From a candidate division KSB1 bacterium (GTDB lineage: Bacteria > Zhuqueibacterota > Zhuqueibacteria > Zhuqueibacterales > Zhuqueibacteraceae): a stretch of 64,000 bases of DNA. Made by a program: the position numbers and the translations under genes. The stretch lies in assembly GCA_034506175.1 (NCBI GenBank), contig JAPDQB010000006.1, positions 62,001-126,000 of the forward strand, written 5' to 3'. Within the stretch, counting starts at the first letter, position 1. Each line of letters starts with the position of its first letter. Below are positions 43,979-53,254 of the stretch, piece by piece. A model generated the notes under the pieces. The model was not told where the DNA came from and made no database searches. It saw only the letters and a program-made list of their open reading frames with translations.

Positions 43979-46318
43979 TCATTCGCGCAACCGCCTCAGC
44001 GCTTCGAGGCTTTGCTGCGCTTTTTGTTTATATTCAAGCGATTGCTTGTGCCTCGGATTGAGGCTCAAGGCTTTGTCCAATTCTTTGATCGCGCCTTCGT
44101 AATCATCGGCGATAAAAAGGCTGAGGCCGCGCTTGAAATAGCGATCGGTCTGCAGATCGATCTGGCGCTGGCATTCGTCGAGCTTGGCGCGCGCGAGGGC
44201 GTTTCTCGGATCGCGCTCCAAAATCGTCCGGTAAAATTCAATCGCCTTCAAAAATTGGCTGCGATTGTATTGCGTCTGCGCCTGCTCAAACAACTGCTGG
44301 ATATTGCTTTGTGAAAGCGCCTCCTGGCGTTTTTGTTCCGCCAGGCGGTTTCGGGGATCGATGCTCAAAGCCTTGTCAAATTCATCCACCGCTTTATTCC
44401 ACTCCTTTGCGTCGAAGTAAATGATGCCCTGGCGGACATGTTCATCAGCTCGGCGGCTGTTGATGGCATTGATACGTTGCAAAAGAGTGCCGGCCTCTTC
44501 GTGTCGCGGCACCAAATCCAAAATCTGCCGGCTGAGATCACCGGCTTGTGTGTAATCGCCGCGATCAAAGGCCCGTTTGGCGGTTTGCAGTTTTTCGCTC
44601 ACCTCGCTGTCGATGCGGCTTTGCAGCAAATTGATGCCGGCTCTGGCGGTTTCATTGGTTGGCTCGAGTTCGAGAACTTCACGATAAACGCGATAGGCGC
44701 GGTTGTATTGTTGTCGCCGGTTGAACCGCTCAGCCTCGGCCAGCCGCCGGGCAATGCGAGCTTTTTGCTCTTCCAACTTCGCTTGCGAAGAATCGAAATA
44801 GGCCTGTGCTTGCTCATAATTCGGCGACAGCGACAATGCCTGCTGAAAATGCTCACGCGCCTTCAAAAAATTTTCCTGCTCGTAATAGCCCAAACCCCGC
44901 ACAAACATTTTCTCCGCCTCTTCGTGCTGTCGGGCATAAATTTGATTGAGCAAGTCCTGGGTGTCGGCGTAATTTTTCCCCACCAGCAAAATGCTTTCAA
45001 AAAGTTTTCGCGCCTCGGTATAATTGCCGTCTTCGAACAATTGCATGGCGTTGCGATACTGGCGCTTGATGTAGAGATCGAGCTGCGGCGCCAGCCTGGC
45101 AAGACGGCTTTGCGCAGCCCGATGCTCGCGGTCAATCTGCAGTACGGCGATGTAATTCACCGCGGCCTGCACGTACTTGAGCCGTTTTTCGAGCGCCTGG
45201 CCTTCATCCATGAGCCTGGCGATGCGCTCGTTTTCCCGCCGGATTTGCGCGGTGAGGGCGCTATCAAGTCGTATGATTTTGGCATTTTCCGGCTCGAAGG
45301 ATAAATAATGCTTGAATTGCTTTAGGGCTGAGCGAAAGTTGGCGGATTTGGCCAGCGACATGCCGCGGGCAAGATGCTGGCGAGCGCGCTCGCCCGGCTT
45401 GGCGCCGAGACGAAAAGCGAGGCCGGAAAAAAATTTTTTTTCTGCAAAGGCATAAACCATGTCAAAACTGTAAGCACTGCCCAATGCTGCCAGGCCGAGT
45501 GAAGCTTTTTTCAGTTTGAAATCAATGATGCCGCCATACAAGGCAAAATGTTGGAAAACCGGCGAAGCCAACCCGAAGCGAGTCACATTATCATCATTGC
45601 GCCATTCAAAACTCGCGAGCATAGCCGGACCATTCCTGTAAAACCGTGCAGCGGTGCCGGCAACGTAATAAGCCGAGAGCCGTTCCCGGCCAATTGGTAC
45701 ATCACTTGCCTGCAGCGAAAAAGCCAACGGAAAGCTCGTCAATGGATCATTAAAAATTGAATTATGGTAGGGATCGCGGGATAACGGCAGCCGCACGCCG
45801 AGCGGGTGCCAAATGACGCCGAGTGAGGCACTGGCAAATTCGTCCTGGCGCAAACGATTTCCATGTAGCGCTAATCCGAACGAAAAGGGTTTGCCGAGCG
45901 AACGTGCCCACCCCAGGCTCGCGCGCTCCAATTTGGTGTTTGCCAGCGGAAATTGCGCCAAACTAAATCCGAAACTTCCAAGCTCCGGCCAATATCCCAT
46001 CAGCCCGAGCGCGGATAATTCAAAAGGCCGTTTCGCGGCCAGGACAAACTCGTTTTCGCGCAAACCGGCCAACCCCGCCGGATTCCACAGCGCCGTCGTC
46101 GCATCCACTGGGCCAAGCAATTGCGGCCCGCCGAGGCCGATGGTGCGCGCCGCGCCGCCGGCATTTTGAAACAAGCTTTGGCTCTGGAGAGGTTGAGAAA
46201 AAAATAGTGCAACAGTAATCAGTGACCAGTAACCAGTTCTCAGTAACCAGCAACGAGAAACCAGCCACCAGCTTCTACATAATAATTTCACGATCGTAGT
46301 CAATCTCGCAAATATCAA
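43979..46318 (-). CDS. PorV-like outer-membrane barrel fused to TPR repeats
   Basis: Up to 779 residues. After a signal (SLITVALFFSQPLQSQ), residues about 50-320 read like a PorV/UPF0164 outer-membrane beta-barrel (GGAARTIGLGGPQLLGPVDA, TTALWNPAGLAG, FGFSLAQFP). About 330-779 is a long TPR region (FRSALKQFKHYLSFEPENAK ... AIKELDKALSLNPRHKQSLE). The first ~30 codons come from a 'gctggttactgg' low-complexity tract overlapping the cyclase gene, so the real start may be a later codon. It could link type IX-like secretion or outer-membrane lipid attachment to a periplasmic scaffold. Confidence 0.75.
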   Translation of the reverse strand: MIFARLTTIVKLLCRSWWLVSRCWLLRTGYWSLITVALFFSQPLQSQSLFQNAGGAARTIGLGGPQLLGPVDATTALWNPAGLAGLRENEFVLAAKRPFELSALGLMGYWPELGSFGFSLAQFPLANTKLERASLGWARSLGKPFSFGLALHGNRLRQDEFASASLGVIWHPLGVRLPLSRDPYHNSIFNDPLTSFPLAFSLQASDVPIGRERLSAYYVAGTAARFYRNGPAMLASFEWRNDDNVTRFGLASPVFQHFALYGGIIDFKLKKASLGLAALGSAYSFDMVYAFAEKKFFSGLAFRLGAKPGERARQHLARGMSLAKSANFRSALKQFKHYLSFEPENAKIIRLDSALTAQIRRENERIARLMDEGQALEKRLKYVQAAVNYIAVLQIDREHRAAQSRLARLAPQLDLYIKRQYRNAMQLFEDGNYTEARKLFESILLVGKNYADTQDLLNQIYARQHEEAEKMFVRGLGYYEQENFLKAREHFQQALSLSPNYEQAQAYFDSSQAKLEEQKARIARRLAEAERFNRRQQYNRAYRVYREVLELEPTNETARAGINLLQSRIDSEVSEKLQTAKRAFDRGDYTQAGDLSRQILDLVPRHEEAGTLLQRINAINSRRADEHVRQGIIYFDAKEWNKAVDEFDKALSIDPRNRLAEQKRQEALSQSNIQQLFEQAQTQYNRSQFLKAIEFYRTILERDPRNALARAKLDECQRQIDLQTDRYFKRGLSLFIADDYEGAIKELDKALSLNPRHKQSLEYKQKAQQSLEALRRLRE
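46205..46275. repeat. Low-complexity 'accagtaacc' tract
   Basis: Repeated units such as 'cagtgaccagtaaccagt', 'agtaaccagcaacgag' and 'aaccagccaccagc'. The complement ('gctggttgctggtt...') resembles the tract after the first phosphoesterase gene at 2427-2464. It lies at the 5' end of the PorV-TPR frame and against the stop codon of the cyclase gene. Confidence 0.55.
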
Positions 46319-47747
46319 CCGGCTTCATCCGGTTTCTGACGTAAATCGGCTCCAAGCGCGTAAAGGCATAGTGGCCGTTCAGACGGCGGGTCAAGCTGTA
46401 TTCGACGACGATTTGGCCAGCACGGGCCAGGCTGCACAAACGGTTGGCGATATTCACCACGTCACCGATCACGGTGTAATCCATGCGGTTTTTCGAACCC
46501 ATTTTCCCCATCACCGCCAAACCGTGATTGATGCCGATGCCGACCCACAGCGGCAGCTCGCCGGCGGCGTCGCGTTGTTTGTTCAGCTCGCGCACCGCGC
46601 GTTGAATCTCCACCGCGGCGCGCACCGCGTTCTCGACGCTTTTCGGGCCTTGAAACAGCGCCATGATTTGATCGCCCATGAATTTGTCCACCACCCCGCC
46701 GTTGGCTTCGATGATCTGCGTCTGCACGTTGAAATAAATATTAATAAGCTTGATGATTTGTTCCGGCTCGGAAAGCTCGGCGTAGGTCGAAAAATTGCGG
46801 ATGTCGGAGAAAAAAATCGTCGTGTAGCGCCGGTCGCCCTCCTGCGACTCCATGGCGCCGCGGCCGCCTTGAATCATCTCCACCGTCAGCTTGGAAACGA
46901 ATTTTTGCATCTGCACTTTTTCACGCAGGTGTGTCACCATGTTGTTGAATTCGCGCACGAGCTGGCCAAGCTCGTCTTTGCTGCGCGGCTCGACGCGAAC
47001 CTCCAAATTGCCGCCACCGACTTCGCGGGCCAGGCGCGACAACTCGTGAATTTGGTTGACCATTTTGCGGGCGAAAAAATAGATCAGCCACACCGAGACG
47101 ATGATGACGAGCGCCGCATAGGAAAAAATCAGCTTTTTGGCATTATTCAACGGCGCATCTATAAAATTTTTGGAAAAACCGACGCCGGCATAGCCCAGGG
47201 GAATCTTACGAGCCTGATCTCTGTCCAATTGCAAAATGGGATAATAATACTCATAAAATTGATTGTTTTCGCGAAAAAGCATTTTTTCGCTTTTGAACAA
47301 TTCGGTAATTTCCGCCGGGCGCAAAATCCCGCCGCGCTTAGGCTCGCCGAGATCGCTGTGCGCGATCAGTGAATCGCGGCGGTTTTTGACGAAAATATAT
47401 TCCAAGCCGTCGACGTTCATGTTTTTTGTGCGCAACACTTCAGTGGTCACTTCATCCAGCCGCGCCGGCACCAGAACGCTCTCCAGCATCGGGGCGCGTA
47501 CGTTTTGGCTCAACTTCTTGAGCAGCACGGCGCAAGTGTTTTCCGCGGCTTTGGTCAACACCCGGCGTTCGCCAGGCAGAATCAGCATGCTGTAGGTAAA
47601 AATCACCAGCACGACGATGACGGCGATGTTGATGCTCAGCTTGAATTTGATTTCAAGCGAGCTGAAGAGCTCTGCGCCGCGCGCGATGAAACCCCGCAGC
47701 CCGGTACGCAGACGGTCGATTTGTTCATCCCAAAACGCCAAACTCAT
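46275..47747 (-). CDS. Membrane-bound class III adenylate/guanylate cyclase with HAMP domain
   Basis: 490 residues from ATG 47747 (GAGG 9 bases upstream). TM1 (about 37-57), a periplasmic sensor region (about 58-187), TM2 (about 188-207), HAMP (about 207-260) and a class III cyclase domain (about 295-480). Metal-binding Asp305 (FFSDIRNFS) and Asp349 (DKFMGDQIMALF) are present. Lys345 and the TVIGDVVNIANRL block suggest ATP as substrate. It makes a cyclic nucleotide in response to an extracytoplasmic signal. A small membrane protein gene lies upstream by 43 bases. Confidence 0.92.
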   Translation of the reverse strand: MSLAFWDEQIDRLRTGLRGFIARGAELFSSLEIKFKLSINIAVIVVLVIFTYSMLILPGERRVLTKAAENTCAVLLKKLSQNVRAPMLESVLVPARLDEVTTEVLRTKNMNVDGLEYIFVKNRRDSLIAHSDLGEPKRGGILRPAEITELFKSEKMLFRENNQFYEYYYPILQLDRDQARKIPLGYAGVGFSKNFIDAPLNNAKKLIFSYAALVIIVSVWLIYFFARKMVNQIHELSRLAREVGGGNLEVRVEPRSKDELGQLVREFNNMVTHLREKVQMQKFVSKLTVEMIQGGRGAMESQEGDRRYTTIFFSDIRNFSTYAELSEPEQIIKLINIYFNVQTQIIEANGGVVDKFMGDQIMALFQGPKSVENAVRAAVEIQRAVRELNKQRDAAGELPLWVGIGINHGLAVMGKMGSKNRMDYTVIGDVVNIANRLCSLARAGQIVVEYSLTRRLNGHYAFTRLEPIYVRNRMKPVDICEIDYDREIIM

Positions 47748-47790
47748 GATGACCAACCTCTTTTGCAGTCAAAACTCGATGCGGGCGGTC

Positions 47791-48060
47791 CTATCGTACA
47801 ACCTTCTCGGCCTGAATTGGTTCGGAGACGGGCGTGTATTGATTCAATTGCCAGTATAAAAAGAAAGAAACGATTGCGAGAAATATCCATAACACCAGCG
47901 GCTTGGCGGCCTGTCGCGGATGGCGCAAAAGCCGGCGAAAATGAAAGCGCCGCCTGCGGCTGCCTGGCTTTGGCTCCAGCGTCGCTTCGCTGGCGCAATC
48001 ATCATGCTGCCGTTTGTATTTAAACACGCGCGGCGGCGCTGTTCTGAAAAAATAACCCAT
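47791..48060 (-). CDS. Small single-pass membrane protein
   Basis: 89 residues: a basic N-terminal half (PGSRRRRFHFRRLLRHPRQA) and one membrane helix (KPLVLWIFLAIVSFFLYWQL) near the C terminus, giving probable N-in topology with a short external tail. No family was recognised and no ribosome site is seen before the ATG. It lies directly upstream of the cyclase gene on the same strand and is divergent from polA, so it may be part of the cyclase transcript. Confidence 0.5.
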   Translation of the reverse strand: MGYFFRTAPPRVFKYKRQHDDCASEATLEPKPGSRRRRFHFRRLLRHPRQAAKPLVLWIFLAIVSFFLYWQLNQYTPVSEPIQAEKVVR

Positions 48061-48180
48061 TAGTCAGCTTTTTTTGACTTATAAAAGTAACCAAAATCGT
48101 TTAAAGAGTCAAGCGCGATTTCACGCGATCGGTGCTCAATATTCCGCATTGACTTTTCCGCTTTTTTGCCTTAAATTGCA

Positions 48181-50934
48181 ATGATGCCTAAATCCTCCAA
48201 AGCGCAATTATCATTTGCCGATGCGACGCCGTCCGGCAAGCGCGCCTTTTTGGTCGACGGATCGGCGCTGGCTTATCGCTCGCACTTTGCTTTCATTCAC
48301 AATCCGCTGACCAGCTCGCGCGGCCAGAACACCAGCGCGATTTTCGGTTTCGTGCGCGCCCTGCTGAAGCTCATCGACGACGAGCGCCCCGATTATCTCG
48401 CCGTGATTTTCGATACGCCGGAGCCGACTTTTCGTCACAGAACTTACGCCGAGTACAAAGCCACGCGCCAGAAAATGCCGGATGATCTTGTCGACCAGTT
48501 GCCGAAGATCCGCGAATTTTGCGAAGCGCTCGGCGCCAAAGTCGTCGAAGTCTCCGGCTTTGAAGCCGATGATGTGATAGGCACTTTGGCGAAGCAGTCC
48601 GCCACACCAGAGGTCAACGTTTATCTTGTTACCGGCGACAAGGATTTTATGCAGTTGGTTGACGAAAACATTTTCATTTACAATACCGGCAAACGCGACA
48701 AGGTCGAGATACTCGACAGCGCCGGCGTCAAAGAAAAAATCGGCCTGCCGCCGAACCGCGTCATCGACTTACTCGCCTTGATGGGCGACGCCTCGGACAA
48801 CGTCCCCGGCGTTCCCAAAATCGGCGAAAAAACCGCACTCGAGCTTTTGCTGCAATACGATACGGTGGAAAATCTTCTCGCCAAAGCCGAGCAAATCAAG
48901 CGCGCCAATATTCGCCAGAGTTTGCAGGAAAATCGTGAGCTGGCTTTGCTTTCCAAGAAATTGGTGACGATTGAGACCAACGTTCCGCTGCCGATCAAGC
49001 TTGAAGATTTCGCTTTCCGTGGCATGAACGCCAGCGCTGCTGCGGCGTTGTGCCGGGAGTTTGAGTTTAACAGCCTGGTGCCACGTTTCACAGTGACCAG
49101 CGCTGAAACCGCGAAGGGAAAATATGAATCGCTCAACACGCCCGCACGAGTCAAATGGCTTGTGCAACAACTGACACAGATCGATTGCTTCGCCTTTGAC
49201 ACGGAAACCACCGCCGAAGATCCGCTCCGCGCTGAACTGGTCGGGATGAGTTTTTCGTGGGAAGAAGGAACGGGTTATTACATTCCGGTGGCGCCGCCGC
49301 GTGCCCAAAATGATCTCACGGATTTTTTTCTGCAAGACCACGATCTTTCACTCAAAAAGCTTTTCGCGCCGCTGCTCGAAGACCCTCGCCGCCTGAAATG
49401 CGGCCAGAACGCCAAATACGACATGCTGGTGATGTCACGCTACGGCGTGAAGATGGCTGGCCTGGTTTTCGATACGATGATCGCCAGTTACCTGCTCAAT
49501 CCCACCAGCCGGCAGCACAATCTCGACGCGCTGGCGATGGAGCATTTTAATTATAAAAAAATTCCGACGAGTGAGTTAATCGGCAAGGGCAAAGCACAAA
49601 TCACTATGCGCGATGTTCCGGTAGAAATCGTGTCGCGCTATGCCTGCGAGGATGCTGATTTCACCTGGCGTTTGCGCAATTATTTTCTGCCGAAGCTCCG
49701 CGAAGCCGGCCTCGAGGAATTGTTTGAAAAAGTCGAAATGCCGTTGGTGGCCGTTTTGGCCGAGGTCGAACAAAACGGTGTGAAGCTCGATCTGCCGTTT
49801 TTGAAAAATATGTCGATCGAGCTGGAAGCAACGCTCGGCACGCTGATGGCCGAGATTTACGAGCTGGCCGGCGAAGAGTTCAATATCAACTCCCCCAAGC
49901 AGCTCGAAAAGATTCTTTTTGATAAATTGAAGTTGACGGCTTCCCGCCGGACCAAGACCGGCCGTTCGACCGATGCCGATGTGTTGGAAAAATTGCGCCA
50001 AAAGCACGAGTTGCCCCAAAAGCTGTTGGAGTATCGCGAGCTTTCCAAGCTGAAATCGACTTATGTGGATGCGCTGCCGCAGCTTGTCAATCCGCACACC
50101 CAGCGCGTGCACACAAGCTATAACCAGGCGATTGCCGCCACCGGCCGGCTCTCGTCGAGCGAGCCGAATTTGCAGAACATTCCGATTCGCACCGAAATCG
50201 GCCGGCAGATTCGCCGCGCCTTCATTCCCGGCGAAAAAGGCTGGAAATTGCTGGATGCGGATTATTCACAAATCGAATTGCGCATTGTCGCACATCTCTC
50301 CCAAGACACCGCGCTCATCGAGGCGTTTCGGAATGATGAGGATATTCACACTTCGACCGCTGCACGGGTTTTCAATATCGATCCGCAAGACATGACGCCG
50401 GATATTCGCCGGCGCGCCAAGGAAATCAACTTCGGCATTATTTACGGCATGGGCGCGTATGGTCTCAGCCAGCGCCTCGGCATCTCGCCGGAAGAAGCGC
50501 AGAATTTCATCACGAATTATTATGCGCAATATCCCGGCGTCAATGATTTTATAATCGGCACGATTGCCGATGCGCACAAAAAAGGCTATGTGACCACGAT
50601 GCTCAACCGCCGCCGTTACTTGCCCGACATCAACAGTGACAACCGCCGCGTGCGCGAGTTTGCCGAGCGCACCGCCATCAACACGCCGATTCAAGGCACG
50701 GCCGCCGATTTGATCAAAATTGCCATGATCAACATTCACCGCCGTTTGCAAAAAGAAAACCTGCGCAGCCGGATGATTTTGCAAGTCCACGACGAGCTGG
50801 TGTTTGAAGCGCCGGAAGATGAACTGGGCGCCTTGGAAAAACTCGTGCGCGAGGAAATGAGTTCGGCGATCAAGCTGGATGTGCCGATTAAGGTGGATGT
50901 GGGTGTGGGGGAGAATTGGCTGGAGGCGCATTGA
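48181..50934 (+). CDS. polA: DNA polymerase I
   Basis: 917 residues, full length. The N-terminal 5'-3' exonuclease is complete (FLVDGSALAYRSHFAF, FDTPEPTFRH, GDASDNVPGVPKIGEKTALE). The 3'-5' exonuclease retains the metal ligands (FAFDTETT, NAKYDMLV, YACEDADFTW), so proofreading should be active. Polymerase motifs A (DADYSQIELR), B (RRRAKEINFGIIYGMGAYGL) and C (QVHDELVFE) are intact. It acts in repair and Okazaki-fragment processing. Two ATGs stand in tandem at the start. Confidence 0.97.
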   Translation: MMPKSSKAQLSFADATPSGKRAFLVDGSALAYRSHFAFIHNPLTSSRGQNTSAIFGFVRALLKLIDDERPDYLAVIFDTPEPTFRHRTYAEYKATRQKMPDDLVDQLPKIREFCEALGAKVVEVSGFEADDVIGTLAKQSATPEVNVYLVTGDKDFMQLVDENIFIYNTGKRDKVEILDSAGVKEKIGLPPNRVIDLLALMGDASDNVPGVPKIGEKTALELLLQYDTVENLLAKAEQIKRANIRQSLQENRELALLSKKLVTIETNVPLPIKLEDFAFRGMNASAAAALCREFEFNSLVPRFTVTSAETAKGKYESLNTPARVKWLVQQLTQIDCFAFDTETTAEDPLRAELVGMSFSWEEGTGYYIPVAPPRAQNDLTDFFLQDHDLSLKKLFAPLLEDPRRLKCGQNAKYDMLVMSRYGVKMAGLVFDTMIASYLLNPTSRQHNLDALAMEHFNYKKIPTSELIGKGKAQITMRDVPVEIVSRYACEDADFTWRLRNYFLPKLREAGLEELFEKVEMPLVAVLAEVEQNGVKLDLPFLKNMSIELEATLGTLMAEIYELAGEEFNINSPKQLEKILFDKLKLTASRRTKTGRSTDADVLEKLRQKHELPQKLLEYRELSKLKSTYVDALPQLVNPHTQRVHTSYNQAIAATGRLSSSEPNLQNIPIRTEIGRQIRRAFIPGEKGWKLLDADYSQIELRIVAHLSQDTALIEAFRNDEDIHTSTAARVFNIDPQDMTPDIRRRAKEINFGIIYGMGAYGLSQRLGISPEEAQNFITNYYAQYPGVNDFIIGTIADAHKKGYVTTMLNRRRYLPDINSDNRRVREFAERTAINTPIQGTAADLIKIAMINIHRRLQKENLRSRMILQVHDELVFEAPEDELGALEKLVREEMSSAIKLDVPIKVDVGVGENWLEAH

Positions 50935-51014
50935 GGGTGAGATAGCGTTTGATTGTACCAGGCATTTTGCTATATTTAAAAAGCCGTAATCTCTTCATCG
51001 TACAGATTTGAAAA

Positions 51015-51338
51015 ATGAAAAAGTGGACGGTTCAAGATAGATTCGGCAATATCATTTATTTGACCGAAGAACGGTGGAATCAGGCTCTGGAATCACGTCC
51101 TGAAATCGAACCGCTTCTTGAACAATTTCTTGAGACGCTACGAACAGGACGACGCAGACAAGAAACGCTATTGCCCAACGAATATCGCTGTTACAAACAG
51201 TTCGATGAGTTAATGCCGGAAAACAACCATCTTGTCGCCAAGGTTGTTTTCAAAACTCAACTCGACGAGGCCGGTCACTACGTTCCGAATAATTTTGTCG
51301 TCACAGGTTGGCCAAATTATATTATTCCAAAACGGTGA
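51015..51338 (+). CDS. Small protein of DUF2283-linked accessory pair
   Basis: 107 residues (MKKWTVQDRFGNIIYLTEER ... FKTQLDEAGHYVPNNFVV). From memory, similar proteins occur widely in cyanobacteria and other bacteria as the first gene of a pair with a DUF2283 protein. The fold may be PBECR/RelE-like nuclease, but this is only a guess from size and context. The next gene starts 4 bases after its stop codon. It stands between polA and the SpoIIE gene as an inserted cassette. Confidence 0.6.
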   Translation: MKKWTVQDRFGNIIYLTEERWNQALESRPEIEPLLEQFLETLRTGRRRQETLLPNEYRCYKQFDELMPENNHLVAKVVFKTQLDEAGHYVPNNFVVTGWPNYIIPKR

Positions 51339-51342
51339 CATT

Positions 51343-51761
51343 ATGAGTGAACTGAAATTGAATCGCACTGAAGTGCTGGGCGCAAACGGAGAGAAAATAC
51401 GGCTGGTCTATGATGAGGGCGAAGATATGCTGGACATTTTCTTTGGAGAGAATGAGCCGGCAACTGGCGTTGAGCTTGCGGATCACATTCTTTTGCGCCT
51501 CAATCAGAAGACAGGGGGCGGGCGGTGAGTTTAACGTTTTGCCATTTTTCTATTCTCACGGAACTAACCGAGTATGGCCCGCGCAGCTTTCCGCTCGATA
51601 ATCTTGATGAATTGCCGGAAGATTTGCGAGAATTGGCAATTCGTCTCATCATGAAGGCGCCGGTTAATCAATTCCTGAAATTATCTCATTTTCAGGCGTC
51701 TCCGACAAAGCGCGTCCCGCTGACTTATGTAGAGCCATATCACTTTGCCGCTGCTGCTTGA
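51343..51761 (+). pseudogene. DUF2283-containing protein with frameshift in a G run
   Basis: The first frame gives MSELKLNRTEVLGANGEKIR and LVYDEGEDMLDIFFGENEPA, a DUF2283 match, then LADHILLRLNQKTG before stopping at 51526-51528. A shift inside 'acagggggcgggcggtg' restores a second frame, AVSLTFCHFSILTELTEYGP ... NQFLKLSHFQ, to TAA near 51761. The joined length (~138 aa) and content fit known full-length relatives. Two extra G bases would explain the break. It may be an assembly error in the homopolymer, a real mutation or a slippage site. Confidence 0.7.
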
Positions 51762-51870
51762 AAATGGTGGCCGCAAGCGGATTTATGTTGTGCGACAGAT
51801 ATTTTTCCGAGCCGCATGGTATTGCGGCTCGAACCGGAGGAAAATCGAGGAAAAAATAGGCAAGGCGGTT

Positions 51871-53199
51871 ATGATGCCAACGACAAAAACAGCAGGATCG
51901 CCGGAAAATGTCCATGGCGAGATTGAAGCGCTGAAAAGGCGCGTTGCCAATCTTTCCAGTCTCATCGAGGTCAGCATCATCGTGAACAGCACGCTCGATC
52001 TCGACAGCGTGCTCAGCCTGGTGATGGAAAAGGCGCAGGCGGTGATGGACGCCGAAGCCAGCTCGGTGATGCTGATCAACGAGAAGACCGGCATGCTGGA
52101 GTGGGAGGTGGCCTTGGGCGAGGTGAGCACGCAGGTCATGAAAAAAATTCAACTGCGCGTCGGCGAGGGCATTGCCGGCTGGGTGGCGCAAAGCGGTCAG
52201 CCGCTCATCGTGCCGGACGTGAGCAAAGATCCGCGTTTTTCGAAAAAGAGCGACGAGACCACCGGCTTCAAGACGCGCTCGATTCTCGCGGTGCCGCTGA
52301 AAGTCAAAGATCGTATCATCGGCGTCGCGGAAGTCATCAATCCGCTGCACGGCAAGGCTTTCACCGAAGAAGACCTCGATCTGTTCTCGACCTTCAGCCG
52401 GCAAGTGGCGCTGGCCATCGAGAACGCGCGCATGCACCGCGCCATGCTGGAGAAGCAAAAGCTCGATCAACAGCTCGAGGCGGCGCGCACGATTCAGGAA
52501 AGCTTCATGCCGCAAACGTTTCCGGAGGACCCGGCCGGGCGTTTCGAGATTTTTGCGAAGTCGATTCCGGCGACGCAAATCGGCGGCGATTTTTATGATT
52601 TCATGATGTTTGAAAACGACACGCTCGGCATCGTGGTCGGCGACGTGTCGGGCAAGGGTGTGCCGGCGGCGCTTTACATGGCGCGGCTGGTCAGCGATTT
52701 CCGCGTCGCCAGCCAACGGTATCGTGATCCGGCGCAAACCTTGCAAAAGATGAACGACGGTCTGGTGGAGCGCGGCCGGCGTGGCATGTTTGTAACGCTG
52801 CAATATGCCCAGCTCGACATCTCCACCGGCGTCGTCAATTTTGCCACCGGCGGACATTTGCCGGTATATTGGCTGCAAAGCGGTGGCGAGAGCGGCGCGT
52901 TTATTTCCTCCGGCGGCGGCGCGCCGCTCGGCATCATGGCGACGACGCAATTCGTGCCGAAATCGATCCGCCTTGGCCCCGGCGATTTTCTTGTCACCTT
53001 CACCGACGGGGTGATTGAAGCCAAAAACAGCGCGTTCGAGCAGTATTCGATGCAGCGTTTGAAGGAGTTTTTGTGTCGTCCATGGTCGTCGCCGAAAGAG
53101 TTGGTCGAACACATTGTCGAAGACGTGCGCCAATTCACCCACGGCATGTCGCAGCACGATGATTTGACGGTGGTGGCGTTGCGGTGGAAGTCGGCCTGA
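51871..53199 (+). CDS. GAF-domain PP2C/SpoIIE-type serine phosphatase
   Basis: 442 residues from ATG 51871 (or 51874, better spaced from AAGGCGG). A short coiled coil leads to a GAF domain (about 30-190: LSLVMEKAQAVMDAEASSVM, GIAGWVAQSGQPLIVPDVSK) and a SpoIIE/PP2C domain (about 225-440) with metal-binding motifs GGDFYDF, VGDVSGKGVPAALYMA, ATGGHLP, FTDGVIEA and HDDLTVVAL. It is expected to dephosphorylate the STAS protein encoded two genes downstream. It heads a run of phosphatase-kinase-STAS-mlaE. Confidence 0.93.
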   Translation: MMPTTKTAGSPENVHGEIEALKRRVANLSSLIEVSIIVNSTLDLDSVLSLVMEKAQAVMDAEASSVMLINEKTGMLEWEVALGEVSTQVMKKIQLRVGEGIAGWVAQSGQPLIVPDVSKDPRFSKKSDETTGFKTRSILAVPLKVKDRIIGVAEVINPLHGKAFTEEDLDLFSTFSRQVALAIENARMHRAMLEKQKLDQQLEAARTIQESFMPQTFPEDPAGRFEIFAKSIPATQIGGDFYDFMMFENDTLGIVVGDVSGKGVPAALYMARLVSDFRVASQRYRDPAQTLQKMNDGLVERGRRGMFVTLQYAQLDISTGVVNFATGGHLPVYWLQSGGESGAFISSGGGAPLGIMATTQFVPKSIRLGPGDFLVTFTDGVIEAKNSAFEQYSMQRLKEFLCRPWSSPKELVEHIVEDVRQFTHGMSQHDDLTVVALRWKSA

Positions 53200-53254
53200 T
53201 CGCAGTAAAAGGATTGAAAATTTTAGATTGAAAATTGTCAATTTAAAATTTTTT

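Noticed and set aside
48155..48180. Promoter TTGACT-16-TTAAAT just before polA
   Set aside because: It would place the transcript start at or inside the start codon. Without evidence for leaderless transcription it is not called.
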